A DNA stretch of 64,000 nt from Phenylobacterium sp. (GTDB lineage Bacteria > Pseudomonadota > Alphaproteobacteria > Caulobacterales > Caulobacteraceae), in contig NZ_SCVD01000019.1 in the NCBI RefSeq assembly GCF_004297125.1, forward strand, positions 434,001 to 498,000, given 5' to 3'. The notes beneath the pieces are model-generated. The model did not search any database, was not told the DNA's origin, and saw only the letters and a program-made list of their open reading frames with translations. Every line of letters starts with the position of its first letter. The first letter of the stretch is position 1. The position numbers and the translations under genes are program-made. This document shows positions 1 through 8,615 of the stretch, piece after piece.

Positions 1-708
1 ATGGAGGAGGCCGCGCGGATCGAGCACCTGAGGACCGTCCTGCTCGACGCCGTCTCGCACCACTTCCGCTCGCCGCTGTCGGGAATCCTCGGCTCGGTGA
101 CCAGCATCCTGGGCCTGTCGTCGGACCACGATCCGGCGGTCAGCCGCAAGCTGCTGTTCATCATCAAGGATCAGGCGAACCGGCTCAGCCGGTACGTCGA
201 CAACTTCATCAGCGTGGCGCGCCTCGAGTCCGGCGCCGTCGACGTCAATCTCGCCGAGGTCAGCCTGGAAGCCTTGGTTTACGATGTCTGGGAGAGCCTG
301 GGCGACACCGGCGGCGCCCGCCGCTTCCTGGTCGCGCACGTCGACCAGGCGCCGCTCCGGACCGATCCGGCGCTGTTGGGACAGGCCCTCGGCAACGTCC
401 TGGAGAACGCCATCAAGTACAGCCCTGAAGGCTCGACGGTCGAGGTGACCGCCACGCGTTCGGCCGCGCAACTGCGGATCGCGGTGGCCAATGAAGGGCA
501 GGACGCACCGCCGGCCGACCTGGAACGCATCTTCGAGCGCTTCTACCGGAGCCGTCAGGTCACGGCCCCGGGCCTCGGGCTGGGCCTCTACATCACCCGC
601 AGCCTTGCTCGCGTCCTGGGCGGCGACGTCCGGGCCCTGCGGCGGGAGGGCGGGGCGCCCGGCCTGATCGTCGAGATCACCCTGCCCGACAGGGGAGATG
701 AAGCATGA
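1..708 (+). CDS. KdpD-like sensor histidine kinase, C-terminal portion (5' end probably outside window)
   Basis: Reads as the kinase core of a two-component sensor. The visible 235 residues hold an H-box (SHHFRSPLSG, phospho-acceptor probably His20), an N-box (NVLENAIKY, about residue 134) and a G-box (GLGLGLYITRSLA, about residue 193). KdpD proteins are near 900 residues, with a Kdp N-domain, USP domain and membrane segments before this core. The ATG at base 1 is therefore probably an internal Met of a gene that starts before the window; a short cytosolic kinase is the alternative. The stop overlaps the next start (ATGA), so it is co-translated with the response regulator. No kdpABC genes are visible, so the K+ role is inferred from family resemblance only. 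Confidence 0.8.
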   Translation: MEEAARIEHLRTVLLDAVSHHFRSPLSGILGSVTSILGLSSDHDPAVSRKLLFIIKDQANRLSRYVDNFISVARLESGAVDVNLAEVSLEALVYDVWESLGDTGGARRFLVAHVDQAPLRTDPALLGQALGNVLENAIKYSPEGSTVEVTATRSAAQLRIAVANEGQDAPPADLERIFERFYRSRQVTAPGLGLGLYITRSLARVLGGDVRALRREGGAPGLIVEITLPDRGDEA

Positions 709-1388
709 CGACCGGGGTCCGCGTCCTCATCATCGAGGACGAAGAGCAGCTGACGGGCATGCTGCAGGCCATGCTCACCCAGGAGGGCTATTCGATCACC
801 TCCGCGAGGACGGGCCTTGAGGGGCTGCAGCATCTCGTTCGCGAAGAGTTCGGCGTCATCCTGCTCGATCTCGGACTGCCGGATATGGACGGCAAGGACG
901 TGATCCGCCAGGCCCGCGCCATTTCCGCCGCCCCGATCCTGGTTATCTCGGCGAGGGACTCGGGCAAGGAGAAGGTCTCGGCCCTGGACATGGGCGCCAA
1001 CGACTATCTGGCCAAGCCCTTCGACGCGGGGGAACTGCTCGCACGGATGCGGGTCGCCCTGCGGCCGGTCCATACGCCGGCGCCGCGTCCGGTCGTATCG
1101 CGCGCCCTGCAGATCGATGTCTCCTCGCGCCGGGCGATCGTGAACGGCGCGTCGGTCCGGTTGTCGCGCAAGGAGACCGAACTGGTCCAGCTGCTGGCCG
1201 AGGCCGAAGGCGCGATCGTGAGCCATGACCGGATCATCGAGGCGATCTGGGGCCGCGGCAGCGACGCGGACCTCATGAACGTCCGGGTCCTGGCCTGGCA
1301 GTTGCGGCGCAAGATCGAACCCGATGTCTCGGCGCCGCGCTTCCTGATCGCGGAAGCCGGGGAAGGCTATCGGCTCAACCTCGACTGA
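705..1388 (+). CDS. kdpE: KdpE-like OmpR-family response regulator
   Basis: DNA-binding response regulator of 227 residues. The N-terminal receiver has acidic residues IEDEE, phospho-acceptor Asp55 (ILLDLGLPDMDG) and the conserved Lys in AKPFD. The C-terminal OmpR/PhoB winged helix (about 130-225) contains LSRKETELVQLLAE and a recognition helix near VRVLAWQLRRKIEP, close to the KdpE pattern. It overlaps the upstream kinase by 4 bases, so the pair forms one operon and a cognate two-component system. The family typically activates the high-affinity K+ pump operon kdpFABC in response to K+ limitation. That target is not in the window, so the gene symbol is by resemblance. Confidence 0.8.
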   Translation: MTTGVRVLIIEDEEQLTGMLQAMLTQEGYSITSARTGLEGLQHLVREEFGVILLDLGLPDMDGKDVIRQARAISAAPILVISARDSGKEKVSALDMGANDYLAKPFDAGELLARMRVALRPVHTPAPRPVVSRALQIDVSSRRAIVNGASVRLSRKETELVQLLAEAEGAIVSHDRIIEAIWGRGSDADLMNVRVLAWQLRRKIEPDVSAPRFLIAEAGEGYRLNLD

Positions 1389-1457
1389 GCCGCCGCCAAT
1401 CCTCTCAGGCGTAACCGCTCGCGGTGCGGCCAAGGGGGGCTAAGATGCGAGCCGGGT

Positions 1458-2852
1458 TTGGGATCGCGGATGGGTGAGCGACGCACACGAATAGCCGCAG
1501 GGCGCCTCGGCCGCTGGATCGGCCGGCTGGCGGCCGACCGTCGCGGAGCGGCCAGCGGCGTGTTCGCGCTCATGCTGATCCCGGTGATCGGGGGGCTGGG
1601 CCTGGCCATGGAGGCCTCGGGCTGGCTGTTGCTGCAACGCGCCGCGCAGAGCGCCGCGGACTCGGCCGCCATGGCCGCGGCGATCAACGGCTGCGCGGCT
1701 GATGAACCCTGCGCCACGGTCCGGCGCAGCGCCACCTTCGGCCAGGAAGCCGCCGCCGTCGCCGCCAGGATGGGCTTCGCCGCCGACGAGGCCACGACGC
1801 TGCAGGCCGAACGGTTCACGTGTCCCGACGGTTCGGCCGCGCCCTGCTATCGCGTGAGGATCGCCCACAAGGTCCCGCTGCTCCTCGTCCGTGTCGTCGG
1901 CTTCCAGGGCGATACGACCTACCTCGGAGGACCGGCCCAGACGATCGCCGCCGTGGCCGTCGCGCGCACCGGCGCGTCCAACGGCTTCTGCATGATGGGG
2001 CTTGCGACGACGGGGCAGGCCCTGCGGGTCAACGGCGGCGGGCAGGTCGACCTGTCCGGGTGCGACCTCTGGTCGAACAGCGCCCTGGTGTGCAATGGCC
2101 AGCAGGCGGACGCGGGCGTGGTCAACGGCTTTGCCGTGGGCGCCTCCACCTGCGGCACGAACCGGGTCGGCGGCGTCGCCGTGCGGAGCGATCCGTTCGC
2201 CGCGCTCAACGCCAATCCCCCGATTCCGCCGGACACATGCACTGACCGCGATGGCTCCATCGTGACCGCGTCATCGCCCTGGGTTGGCGGGGTGCTTCGT
2301 GGCTGCGGTGATACGCGGTTGGGCTCGGATATCGAGGTCACGCAGCCCAACAGCGTGCTGGCCATCAACAATGGGCATCTCGACCTTAACGGCCACACGC
2401 TCAAGACCACGGGCGGGGGCTCGCTGACCATAATACTCACGGGGAAGCTGAATCTGGGGCCGGGGCCACCCGCGAACCATGTGATCACAAACGGGACGGG
2501 GTTTGGCACGATCGACATCGCCGCGCCGACGACGGGTCCGCTGCGGGGCATCGCGATCCTTCAGGACGGTCAGCTGACCGGCCCCCGTCACCGACTGGAC
2601 ATGACCTACGCAGGGCGTGATCCGACCCTGAAGCTGCAGGGGCTGATCTACATGCCGAACGGCAACCTGACGGTGCGGGGCGCCATCAACCTGCATACCG
2701 ACGGGCTTCGCTGCTTTGGCGTGGTCGCCAACAGCATCGAGGTGGACGGCGCCGGCGCCATCTTCGCCCAGCCGACCCAGGATTGCGCCGCCGCCGGCCT
2801 CACCCTGCCCACGGCGCCGGGGCTGGGCGCGCGCCAGGCGCTGATCCAGTAG
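1458..2852 (+). CDS. TadG-like pilus-assembly/envelope protein
   Basis: About 464 residues from TTG at 1458; ATG at 1470 is an alternative start. The N-terminus has the TadG/TadE_N hallmark: a basic stretch, the motif RRGAASGVFALMLIPVIGG and one transmembrane helix, then LLLQRAAQSAADSAAMAAA, as in Flp pilus-assembly TadG-like proteins. The rest is an extracytoplasmic domain rich in Gly, Thr and Asn with scattered Cys (for example CMMGLATTG, CDLWSNSALVCNG). It resembles polymer-like or beta-helical surface domains rather than the VWA domain of long TadG. It is the first gene of the Tad locus, followed 8 bases later by a TadE-like gene. Membrane-anchored and exposed to the periplasm; exact role in pilus biogenesis unknown. 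Confidence 0.7.
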   Translation: MGSRMGERRTRIAAGRLGRWIGRLAADRRGAASGVFALMLIPVIGGLGLAMEASGWLLLQRAAQSAADSAAMAAAINGCAADEPCATVRRSATFGQEAAAVAARMGFAADEATTLQAERFTCPDGSAAPCYRVRIAHKVPLLLVRVVGFQGDTTYLGGPAQTIAAVAVARTGASNGFCMMGLATTGQALRVNGGGQVDLSGCDLWSNSALVCNGQQADAGVVNGFAVGASTCGTNRVGGVAVRSDPFAALNANPPIPPDTCTDRDGSIVTASSPWVGGVLRGCGDTRLGSDIEVTQPNSVLAINNGHLDLNGHTLKTTGGGSLTIILTGKLNLGPGPPANHVITNGTGFGTIDIAAPTTGPLRGIAILQDGQLTGPRHRLDMTYAGRDPTLKLQGLIYMPNGNLTVRGAINLHTDGLRCFGVVANSIEVDGAGAIFAQPTQDCAAAGLTLPTAPGLGARQALIQ

Positions 2853-2860
2853 GCCGCCGG

Positions 2861-3427
2861 ATGCCGCAGCCCATCACACGCGCCGCAGGGGCGAGGTTCG
2901 GCCGGGACAGGCGCGGGGCCGCCGCCGTCGAGTTCGCCCTGTGGGCCGTCGCCCTGACGGTTCCCGCGCTCAGCGCGCTGGACCTCGGGATGTTCGCGGT
3001 GCGCCGGATGCAGGTGGAGCAGGCGGGCCATGCGGGGGCCGCGGCGGCGTGGCGGCTATGCGACACGGCGGAGAAGCTGCCGGCGACCCAGAATTGCCCG
3101 GGCCTTTCCGCCGCGGTGACCACGGCGGTCCAGTCCACCCCACTGGGGGCGCAGGTCAGCGTCGCAGCCGGGTCGCCAAGCGAAGGCTACTACTGCGCGG
3201 GCGACGACAGCGTCCTGCGGCCGGCGGGCTCTTCCTGGGTCCTGGGCGAGACGCCGCCGCCCAAGCCTGCGAACTGCAGCGCCGTGGTGACGGACAGCGC
3301 GACGCCGCCCGCGGACTATATCCAGGTGACCGTCACCTACGACTATGCGCCCATGTTCGGCGTGGCCTCCGTCGCGAGCCTGCTGCCGACGGCGATCACG
3401 AAGACGGCCTGGCGTCGGTTGTCCTGA
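2861..3427 (+). CDS. TadE-like pseudopilin/pilus-assembly protein
   Basis: 188 residues. I chose ATG 2861 because the TadE motif follows at once: DRRGAAAVEFALWAVALTVP, a prepilin-like glycine followed by a Glu at +5 and a hydrophobic helix. The remainder is a small periplasmic domain with paired cysteines (LCDT, QNCPG, YYCAG, NCSAV). TadE-like proteins are minor pseudopilins processed by the prepilin peptidase and needed for Tad pilus assembly. The gene sits between the TadG-like gene (8-base gap) and another TadE-like gene (TGATG overlap), so the three are probably one transcription unit. Confidence 0.75.
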   Translation: MPQPITRAAGARFGRDRRGAAAVEFALWAVALTVPALSALDLGMFAVRRMQVEQAGHAGAAAAWRLCDTAEKLPATQNCPGLSAAVTTAVQSTPLGAQVSVAAGSPSEGYYCAGDDSVLRPAGSSWVLGETPPPKPANCSAVVTDSATPPADYIQVTVTYDYAPMFGVASVASLLPTAITKTAWRRLS

Positions 3428-3834
3428 TGCGCCGTCCGACCCTCATGGACTTGCGGCTCGCGCTCGGCGACAGGCGCGGCGCGACGGCGGTGGAGTTCGC
3501 GATGATCCTGGGCGCCATGATCTTCCTGACCATCGGCGTCATCAACCTCTCCCTCGTGATCTATACCTTCGCCGGCCTGCAGTCGGCGGCGCAGAACACC
3601 GCCAGGTGGGCCGCGATCCAGGCGACGGCCAACGCCGGCGCCCTTCCCACCGCCCAGCAGGTTCAGGATCATGGCGTCAGCGTGCTGCAGGGCGCGGCGA
3701 CACAGGTGGCCTTCGCCGCCGAGACGGTGCCGTGCGGCAGCCGCGTCACGGCCAGCGCGACCTTCCTGCTGATCACCGGCCTGGCCTCGCCGACGCTGCC
3801 TCTGACGGTCACCGCCTGCCATCCGGCGGGCTGA
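3427..3834 (+). CDS. TadE-like pseudopilin/pilus-assembly protein
   Basis: 135 residues, starting at ATG 3427, which shares its A with the stop of the preceding gene. The N-terminal motif DRRGATAVEFAMILGAMIFL is a textbook TadE prepilin-like segment with conserved Glu. It is followed by INLSLVIYTFAGLQSAAQNTARWAA, as in TadE families, and a short periplasmic tail with two cysteines (VPCGS, TACHP). Probably a minor pseudopilin of the Tad machine, cleaved by the CpaA-type peptidase encoded at 14735. It closes the three-gene TadG/E/E block. Confidence 0.8.
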   Translation: MRRPTLMDLRLALGDRRGATAVEFAMILGAMIFLTIGVINLSLVIYTFAGLQSAAQNTARWAAIQATANAGALPTAQQVQDHGVSVLQGAATQVAFAAETVPCGSRVTASATFLLITGLASPTLPLTVTACHPAG

Positions 3835-3885
3835 GGCCGCCGAGCCCTTAGTGAAGGCTTAAGCGCCGGAGCCCAAGCTTCCCGC

Positions 3886-4839
3886 GTGACCCGGTCCGCC
3901 CGTTCCGACGTCCTGCGCATCGAGGACCTGTGCTTCCGCTACGATCGGACGCGTGGGGTGGAGCAGGTCGCCATGACGCTGCGGTCGGGCGAGATCACCG
4001 GCTTCATCGGCGCCAATGGCGCGGGCAAGAGCACTACGCTGCGCTGCATCGTCGGCCTGCTGCGGCCCCACGGCGGCTCGATCCGGCTGTTCGGCGAACC
4101 AGCCGACGCCCGGGGGCGCCGGCGGATCGGCTTCATGCCGGAGGAGCGCGGCCTGTTCCTGCACGAGCGGGCGCGCGACGCGATCGCCTTCCATGGCCGC
4201 ATGAAGGGCCTGCCCCGGCGCGCGGCCTTGACCGCCGCCGACCGATTGCTGGAGCGGCTCGGGCTGGAAGGTCGGCGGGGCGCCCGGATCGGCGACCTCT
4301 CCAAGGGCAACGCCCAGCGCGTCCAGCTGCTCTGCGCGCTCGTCCATGAGCCCGACCTGCTGGTTCTCGACGAACCGCTGTCCGGGCTGGACCCCATCGG
4401 CCAGGGCGAGGTCCTGTCGCTCTTCGCCGAGTTCCGCGCCCGTGGCGGCGCCATCCTGTTCTCGACCCACGGACTGGATACCGCCGAGGCGGCGTGCGAC
4501 CGCGTCGTGGTCGTCGCGGCGGGCCGCACCGTCTTCGAAGGGCCGACGGCCGAGGCGTGCGAGGCCGTCACCCACGGCGCCGTCGTGGTGACCCCGGACA
4601 GCGAGGCCCTGCTGGCCGCCGTCGCGGCGATCGGTGCAAGCGCCCGTCCGCTGGGCGCGGGCGTCCGGCAGGCCATGCGCTGGCGCGTCGTCCTGTCGCC
4701 AACCACGCCCCACCCGGTCCTGCTGCGCTCGCTCGCGCTGCACGAGGTGGCGCTCTATGCCTTCGAGCCGGTCGCCCCGACCCTTGAGGCGGCGTTCTGG
4801 GACCTTACCGCGCCACCGCCGCGGGAGATCGCCGCGTGA
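3886..4839 (+). CDS. ABC transporter ATP-binding protein (NatA-like)
   Basis: 317-residue nucleotide-binding subunit starting at GTG 3886. It has Walker A (FIGANGAGKSTT, about 42-53), signature LSKGNAQRVQ in place of LSGGQ, Walker B LLVLDEPLSGLDP and switch His (STHG). The C-terminal about 80 residues form the accessory domain usual for NatA/YhaQ-type exporters with DUF4162-like tails. It overlaps its permease by 4 bases (GTGA). It likely powers export of an ion or small molecule across the inner membrane; substrate unknown. Its position inside the Tad pilus locus, between TadE and the Flp pilin, is not standard. Confidence 0.85.
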   Translation: MTRSARSDVLRIEDLCFRYDRTRGVEQVAMTLRSGEITGFIGANGAGKSTTLRCIVGLLRPHGGSIRLFGEPADARGRRRIGFMPEERGLFLHERARDAIAFHGRMKGLPRRAALTAADRLLERLGLEGRRGARIGDLSKGNAQRVQLLCALVHEPDLLVLDEPLSGLDPIGQGEVLSLFAEFRARGGAILFSTHGLDTAEAACDRVVVVAAGRTVFEGPTAEACEAVTHGAVVVTPDSEALLAAVAAIGASARPLGAGVRQAMRWRVVLSPTTPHPVLLRSLALHEVALYAFEPVAPTLEAAFWDLTAPPPREIAA

Positions 4840-5810
4840 GCGCCCGCGCCGGCCTGATCGCGGGCCGCGAGTTCCGGACCTACGTCCTCACCGTCAGCTT
4901 CTGGCTGTCCCTGGCGCTGGGTCCATTGCTGGCCGCCGGGGGCGCGTTTCTCATGCCCGCGCCGCCGGCGCCCGGCGGCGCGGGCAGCCTCGTCTTGAGC
5001 CGAAGCCCGGACGGCCATCAGGTGGTCCGTTTCGACGAAAATGTCCCCGAGGGGGCGAAGCGGGAGATCCTGCGTTCGCTCGCCCAGGGCGCCGTCGCGC
5101 GCGTCGCCCCGCCGCCGATCGTCGCGCCGTCCGACGGAGGCCTGCCGCGGCTGCTCCTCGTGGTGGGCGTGTGGGCGGTCGTCACGGCTTCGACGGGCAT
5201 GTGCCTGCATGCCCTGGCCCGCGAGCGCGCCGGGCGCACGCTGGAGGGCCTGCTCGCGCTGGCGCGGCCCTGGGAGATCGTCCTGGGAAAGCTGCTGGGC
5301 GTGACCGCGGTCGCCGTCCTGGTGCTGGCCGTCTGGCTGGTCGGCGGCGTCGCGGCGATCGGCCTGGGCTCGCCGTCCGGGTCCATGCCTCCCTTGCACC
5401 TGCCGACAGCGTCGGCCGTCGTCCGGATGGTGCTGCTCGTGGCCTCGGCGGTCGCCCTCTATGGCCTGGTGGCCATCGGCGTCGGAGGGCGGGCGCGCGA
5501 CATCTCCGACGCGCAGAACCTGTCCCGGCCTATGTTCGCGGTGCTGCTGCTCGCCTTCTTCGCCAGCCTGATGAGCGCCGTCGGCGGCGCCGGCGTCCTG
5601 CCATGGCTGGGCTACGCGCCGCCCTTCGCACCCTTCCTGCTGCTCCTGCATCCCCGGCCGCTCGTCGAGGAGGCCGCAGCCACGGCCCTGCTCGTCGCCG
5701 GGTGCGCCTGGGCCGCCGCCTTCGCCGCTTCTTCGGTGCGCATGGGGCCGGCCGCGCAGCGTGGTCGGACGCTCCACTTCATTGCGTCACGTCTGCGCGG
5801 TTCGAGATAG
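4836..5810 (+). CDS. ABC transporter permease (NatB/ABC-2 type)
   Basis: 324 residues from GTG 4836, overlapping the ATP-binding gene. One N-terminal transmembrane helix (VSFWLSLALGPLLAAGGAFL) is followed by a periplasmic loop and a C-terminal block of about five hydrophobic helices, the ABC-2/NatB layout. ARERAGRTLEGLLALARPWEIVLGK matches the conserved cytoplasmic coupling segment of NatB permeases (E-R-x-x-R-T-L-E). Forms an exporter with the preceding ATPase. The gene is followed by 268 noncoding bases before the Flp pilin, so the pilin is probably transcribed separately. Confidence 0.8.
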   Translation: MSARAGLIAGREFRTYVLTVSFWLSLALGPLLAAGGAFLMPAPPAPGGAGSLVLSRSPDGHQVVRFDENVPEGAKREILRSLAQGAVARVAPPPIVAPSDGGLPRLLLVVGVWAVVTASTGMCLHALARERAGRTLEGLLALARPWEIVLGKLLGVTAVAVLVLAVWLVGGVAAIGLGSPSGSMPPLHLPTASAVVRMVLLVASAVALYGLVAIGVGGRARDISDAQNLSRPMFAVLLLAFFASLMSAVGGAGVLPWLGYAPPFAPFLLLLHPRPLVEEAAATALLVAGCAWAAAFAASSVRMGPAAQRGRTLHFIASRLRGSR

Positions 5811-6078
5811 CGCCCGAGACCCCCGAGATTTGCCGCGGCAATGGGGCGAAAAATCTTAACAACCCTTAACGAGTGCTGCGTTAACTATAGTCTACGCGTC
5901 TAGCGCGAGTTCCTGATCGCCTTAAGCATCCCCGGCATACGTTGAGTAGAGAATGCGATTTACAAAACGTAAACGCTGTGGGCTAGCTTGTTGAGATAGC
6001 GGTGTTCCGTCCGTGCGGGCTCCGCGAACCGGCCGCCCTCGCGGGGGGGCGGCTCTCATTTCGGGGACTGGTTTCACA
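5811..6078 (+). promoter_or_regulatory. AT-rich promoter region of the Flp pilin gene with CtrA-like TTAA boxes
   Basis: This intergenic stretch is much richer in A/T than its surroundings. It holds TTAA at 5856-5859 and TTAA at 5866-5869 separated by six bases, and TTAAC at 5881-5885. Another TTAA lies at 5922-5925. TTAA-N6/7-TTAA is the form of CtrA binding sites in Caulobacterales, where pilin transcription is CtrA-dependent. There is also a 10-base palindrome TGCCGCGGCA at 5831-5840. No confident -35/-10 pair could be picked. Regulatory role is inferred. Confidence 0.45.
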
Positions 6079-6249
6079 ATGGCTAAGCTTGTTGAATTTC
6101 TGAAGGACGAGTCTGGGGCTTCGGCGGCCGAATACGTGCTCATCATCGCCGTGGTCGGTGGAGCGCTCACGGCGACGCTGGCGATTCTGACGGGAGCGAT
6201 GGACGGCGCCATGACGAAGGTCGCGGGTGTCCTGAATCCGAAGACGTGA
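6079..6249 (+). CDS. flp: Flp-type pilin (major Tad pilus subunit)
   Basis: 56-residue prepilin from ATG 6079. A short charged leader (MAKLVEFLKDESG) is followed by ASAAEYVLIIAVVGGALTAT: cleavage after Gly, Glu at mature position 5, Tyr at 6, then a hydrophobic helix, which defines Flp/Fap pilins. The mature product would be about 43 residues. It is the structural subunit of Tad adhesive pili, processed by the peptidase encoded at 14735 and extruded through the CpaC secretin. An earlier in-frame start (GTG 6013) would add a nonconserved leader and was rejected. Confidence 0.92.
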   Translation: MAKLVEFLKDESGASAAEYVLIIAVVGGALTATLAILTGAMDGAMTKVAGVLNPKT

Positions 6250-6366
6250 AGCATTGACCGGCTGCCGGGGAACGCCCTGCGGAGCGATGCTCCCGCCCGT
6301 TCTCCCGGCGCCAAGTCATCATTCCGTTGGGGCGTTTCCCCCGGCGCCCCGTGGAAGGACGCGTAG

Positions 6367-7209
6367 ATGTCCCGCCGCACGCTCGTAACATTAGCCGTGG
6401 CCCTGGTGCTGGGCCTCGTCGCCGCCTTCCTGGCGCACGCGACCCTGACGTCGCGCGTTCCGGCCGCGGGGGCTCGGGGAACAAGTGACATGACGCCCGT
6501 CGTGGTCGCGGCCCTGTCGATCGAGAGAGGCGCGGTGCTCAAAACCCCGATGCTGAAGGTCGTCCAGTACCCGTCCACCGCGGTGCCCACCGGCGCCTTC
6601 CGCAATGTCGCGGCGCTGACCTCGGGCTCGGCCCCTCGCGTCGTGATGCGCAGCCTCGCGGCGAACGAGCCTGTCCTGGCCAGCAAGCTCAACGGCGGTG
6701 CGGCCGACCTCACCCTGTCCGGCACGCTGACGCCCGGGTTCCGGGCGGTGAGCATCCGGTCGGACGACGTCCATGGCGTGGCCGGCTTCGTCCTGCCCGG
6801 CGATCGCGTCGACGTGCTGCTGACCCGTTCCGACGCCGGGGCCGGCGAAGGTTCGGTCACCCAGGTGCTCGCCGAGAACTGCCTGGTTCTCGCGGTGGAC
6901 CAGCTCAGCGATCCCGAGACCAGCAAACCACAGGTGGCCAAGACGGTGACGCTCGAAGCCACTCCGGAGGCGGCCCAGGCACTTTCCCTGGCGCAGGCCG
7001 TCGGCACCGTGTCCCTGACCCTGAGACAGGTTTCCGACACCGCGGCCCTGGCGCGCAAGACCACCACGATGTCCGACCTCGCCGCCGCGCCGCGCGCGCC
7101 CTCGAAGGCGCGCGCGACAGCCCCCGCCGACCGCCGCGCCCCGAAGGGCGAGGTCACCGTGACGCGCGGCGTGGAGACGTCCCGCTACGCGATGGGGCCG
7201 GGGTCATGA
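6367..7209 (+). CDS. cpaB: Flp pilus assembly protein CpaB (RcpC)
   Basis: 280 residues with a good ribosome site (GGAAGGA) before ATG 6367. An N-terminal membrane/signal helix (LVTLAVALVLGLVAAFLAHA) is followed by an SAF-type domain (VVVAALSIERGAVLKTPML...VPTGAF) and the conserved CpaB core (FRAVSIRSDDVHGVAGFVLPGDRVDVLLT). CpaB sits in the periplasm next to the secretin. The tail is basic and low-complexity. Its stop overlaps the start of cpaC (ATGA), so the two are translationally coupled. Confidence 0.92.
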   Translation: MSRRTLVTLAVALVLGLVAAFLAHATLTSRVPAAGARGTSDMTPVVVAALSIERGAVLKTPMLKVVQYPSTAVPTGAFRNVAALTSGSAPRVVMRSLAANEPVLASKLNGGAADLTLSGTLTPGFRAVSIRSDDVHGVAGFVLPGDRVDVLLTRSDAGAGEGSVTQVLAENCLVLAVDQLSDPETSKPQVAKTVTLEATPEAAQALSLAQAVGTVSLTLRQVSDTAALARKTTTMSDLAAAPRAPSKARATAPADRRAPKGEVTVTRGVETSRYAMGPGS

Positions 7210-8615
7210 GCCTGTCCCTCCGGCGCCTGTGGTTCCCCGCGATCTGGGCGATCGCATGCGCCGCCGTCCTCCTGCTCTGCGTCCCGGGCGCCCGCGCACA
7301 GACCGCGCCCAGCGAACTCGTCGTCGGGGTCGGCAAGTCGCGGGTCATCGAGTTCCCGGAAGCCTATGTCGACCTGATGATCGCCGATCCGAAGGTGGCG
7401 GACGTGCTTCCGCTGACTCCGCGCTCTGTCTACGTCGTGGGCAGGGGCCTTGGGTCGACGGCGCTGACCGCCTACGGGCCCGGCAAGCGGCTGCTGGCGG
7501 TCGCGAACGTCATCGTCTCGCCCGACCTGGAAAGCCTGAAGGCACGGCTCCACGACCTGCTGCCGGAAGAGGGCGGTATCGCGGTCCATGCGGCGAACCA
7601 ATCGATCGTGCTTTCGGGTGTGGTCAGCAACCCATCCTCCCTGCAGAAGGCCCTCGCCCTGGCCGAGACCTATGCGCCGGCGAAGGTGGTCAACATGATG
7701 GGGGTGGAGGGGACCCAGCAGATCATGCTGGCCGTCCGCTTCGTCGAGATGGAACGCTCGACCGCCAAGAACCTGCGCGCCAACGTCAACCGCCTGCCGT
7801 CCAACGGGGACCCGTCGCTCGCGGTCTTCACCGGCGACACGAACGTGCGGAACGGCGGAACCCTGATCCAGAGCTTCGGCGCGCTCTCGGCCACCTTCAA
7901 CAACAACCTCGAACTGCTCCTCGACGCGCTCGAGACCAAGGGCCTGGTCAGGACCCTGGCCGAGCCGAACCTCGTCGCCATGTCGGGCGACACGGCCAGC
8001 TTCCTGGCCGGGGGCGAGTTCCCGATCCCGGTGGCCCAGCAGGGCGGCGTCGGCGTGGGCTCCACCCCCGCCATCACCGTCGCCTTCAAGCAGTTCGGCG
8101 TGGCCCTGGCCTTCACGCCCACCCTGCTGAAGGACGGTCTCATCAACGTGGTCGTGAATCCGGAGGTCTCCAGCATCGACCCCACGGTCTCCATCGACCT
8201 CGCCGCGATCCGGGTGCCGGGCATCAAGGTGCGGCGCGCGCACACGACGGTCGAGCTGCGGGACGGCGAGTCGTTCATGATCGCCGGCCTGCTGAAGGAG
8301 GACTACCAGAACGAGATCCGCCAGTTCCCGTTCGTGGGGGACGTTCCGGTGCTGGGCGCCCTTTTCCGTTCGACGGGTTACCAGCGCAACGAGACCGAGC
8401 TCGTCATCGTGGTCACGCCGCACCTGGTGACCCCAAGCCGCCAGGACCTGGCGTTCCCGGGCGGACGGTTCGTGCCGCCCTCCGACTTCGAGCTCTTCCT
8501 GCTCGGAGCCACCGGAAAGGACGGGCGCAAACTGACGCCGGAGGAGCGCGCTCTGATTTCAGCCGATCCCAAGAAGGCGGGCGTGGAAGGGGCGCATGGC
8601 CATGTCCTCTTCTAG
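7206..8615 (+). CDS. cpaC: Tad pilus secretin CpaC (RcpA)
   Basis: 469-residue outer-membrane secretin. A signal peptide ends near residue 31 (GARAQTAP). The pilus N-domain follows (VVGVGKSRVIEFPEAYVDLM...) and a BON-like segment (ANQSIVLSGVV). The secretin core includes LRTLAEPNLVA-type sequence (LVRTLAEPNLVAMSGDTASF), GGEFPIP and VVVNPEVSSIDP, then VPVLGALFRSTGYQRNETELVIVVTP near the end. It forms the multimeric channel through which the Flp pilus exits. It overlaps cpaB at its start and the following lipoprotein gene by 20 bases at its end. Confidence 0.93.
   Translation: MSLSLRRLWFPAIWAIACAAVLLLCVPGARAQTAPSELVVGVGKSRVIEFPEAYVDLMIADPKVADVLPLTPRSVYVVGRGLGSTALTAYGPGKRLLAVANVIVSPDLESLKARLHDLLPEEGGIAVHAANQSIVLSGVVSNPSSLQKALALAETYAPAKVVNMMGVEGTQQIMLAVRFVEMERSTAKNLRANVNRLPSNGDPSLAVFTGDTNVRNGGTLIQSFGALSATFNNNLELLLDALETKGLVRTLAEPNLVAMSGDTASFLAGGEFPIPVAQQGGVGVGSTPAITVAFKQFGVALAFTPTLLKDGLINVVVNPEVSSIDPTVSIDLAAIRVPGIKVRRAHTTVELRDGESFMIAGLLKEDYQNEIRQFPFVGDVPVLGALFRSTGYQRNETELVIVVTPHLVTPSRQDLAFPGGRFVPPSDFELFLLGATGKDGRKLTPEERALISADPKKAGVEGAHGHVLF

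Noticed and set aside
6013..6078. Extended start of the Flp pilin at 6013
   Set aside because: Adds residues not seen in Flp leaders; ATG 6079 gives the standard short leader before the cleavage site.
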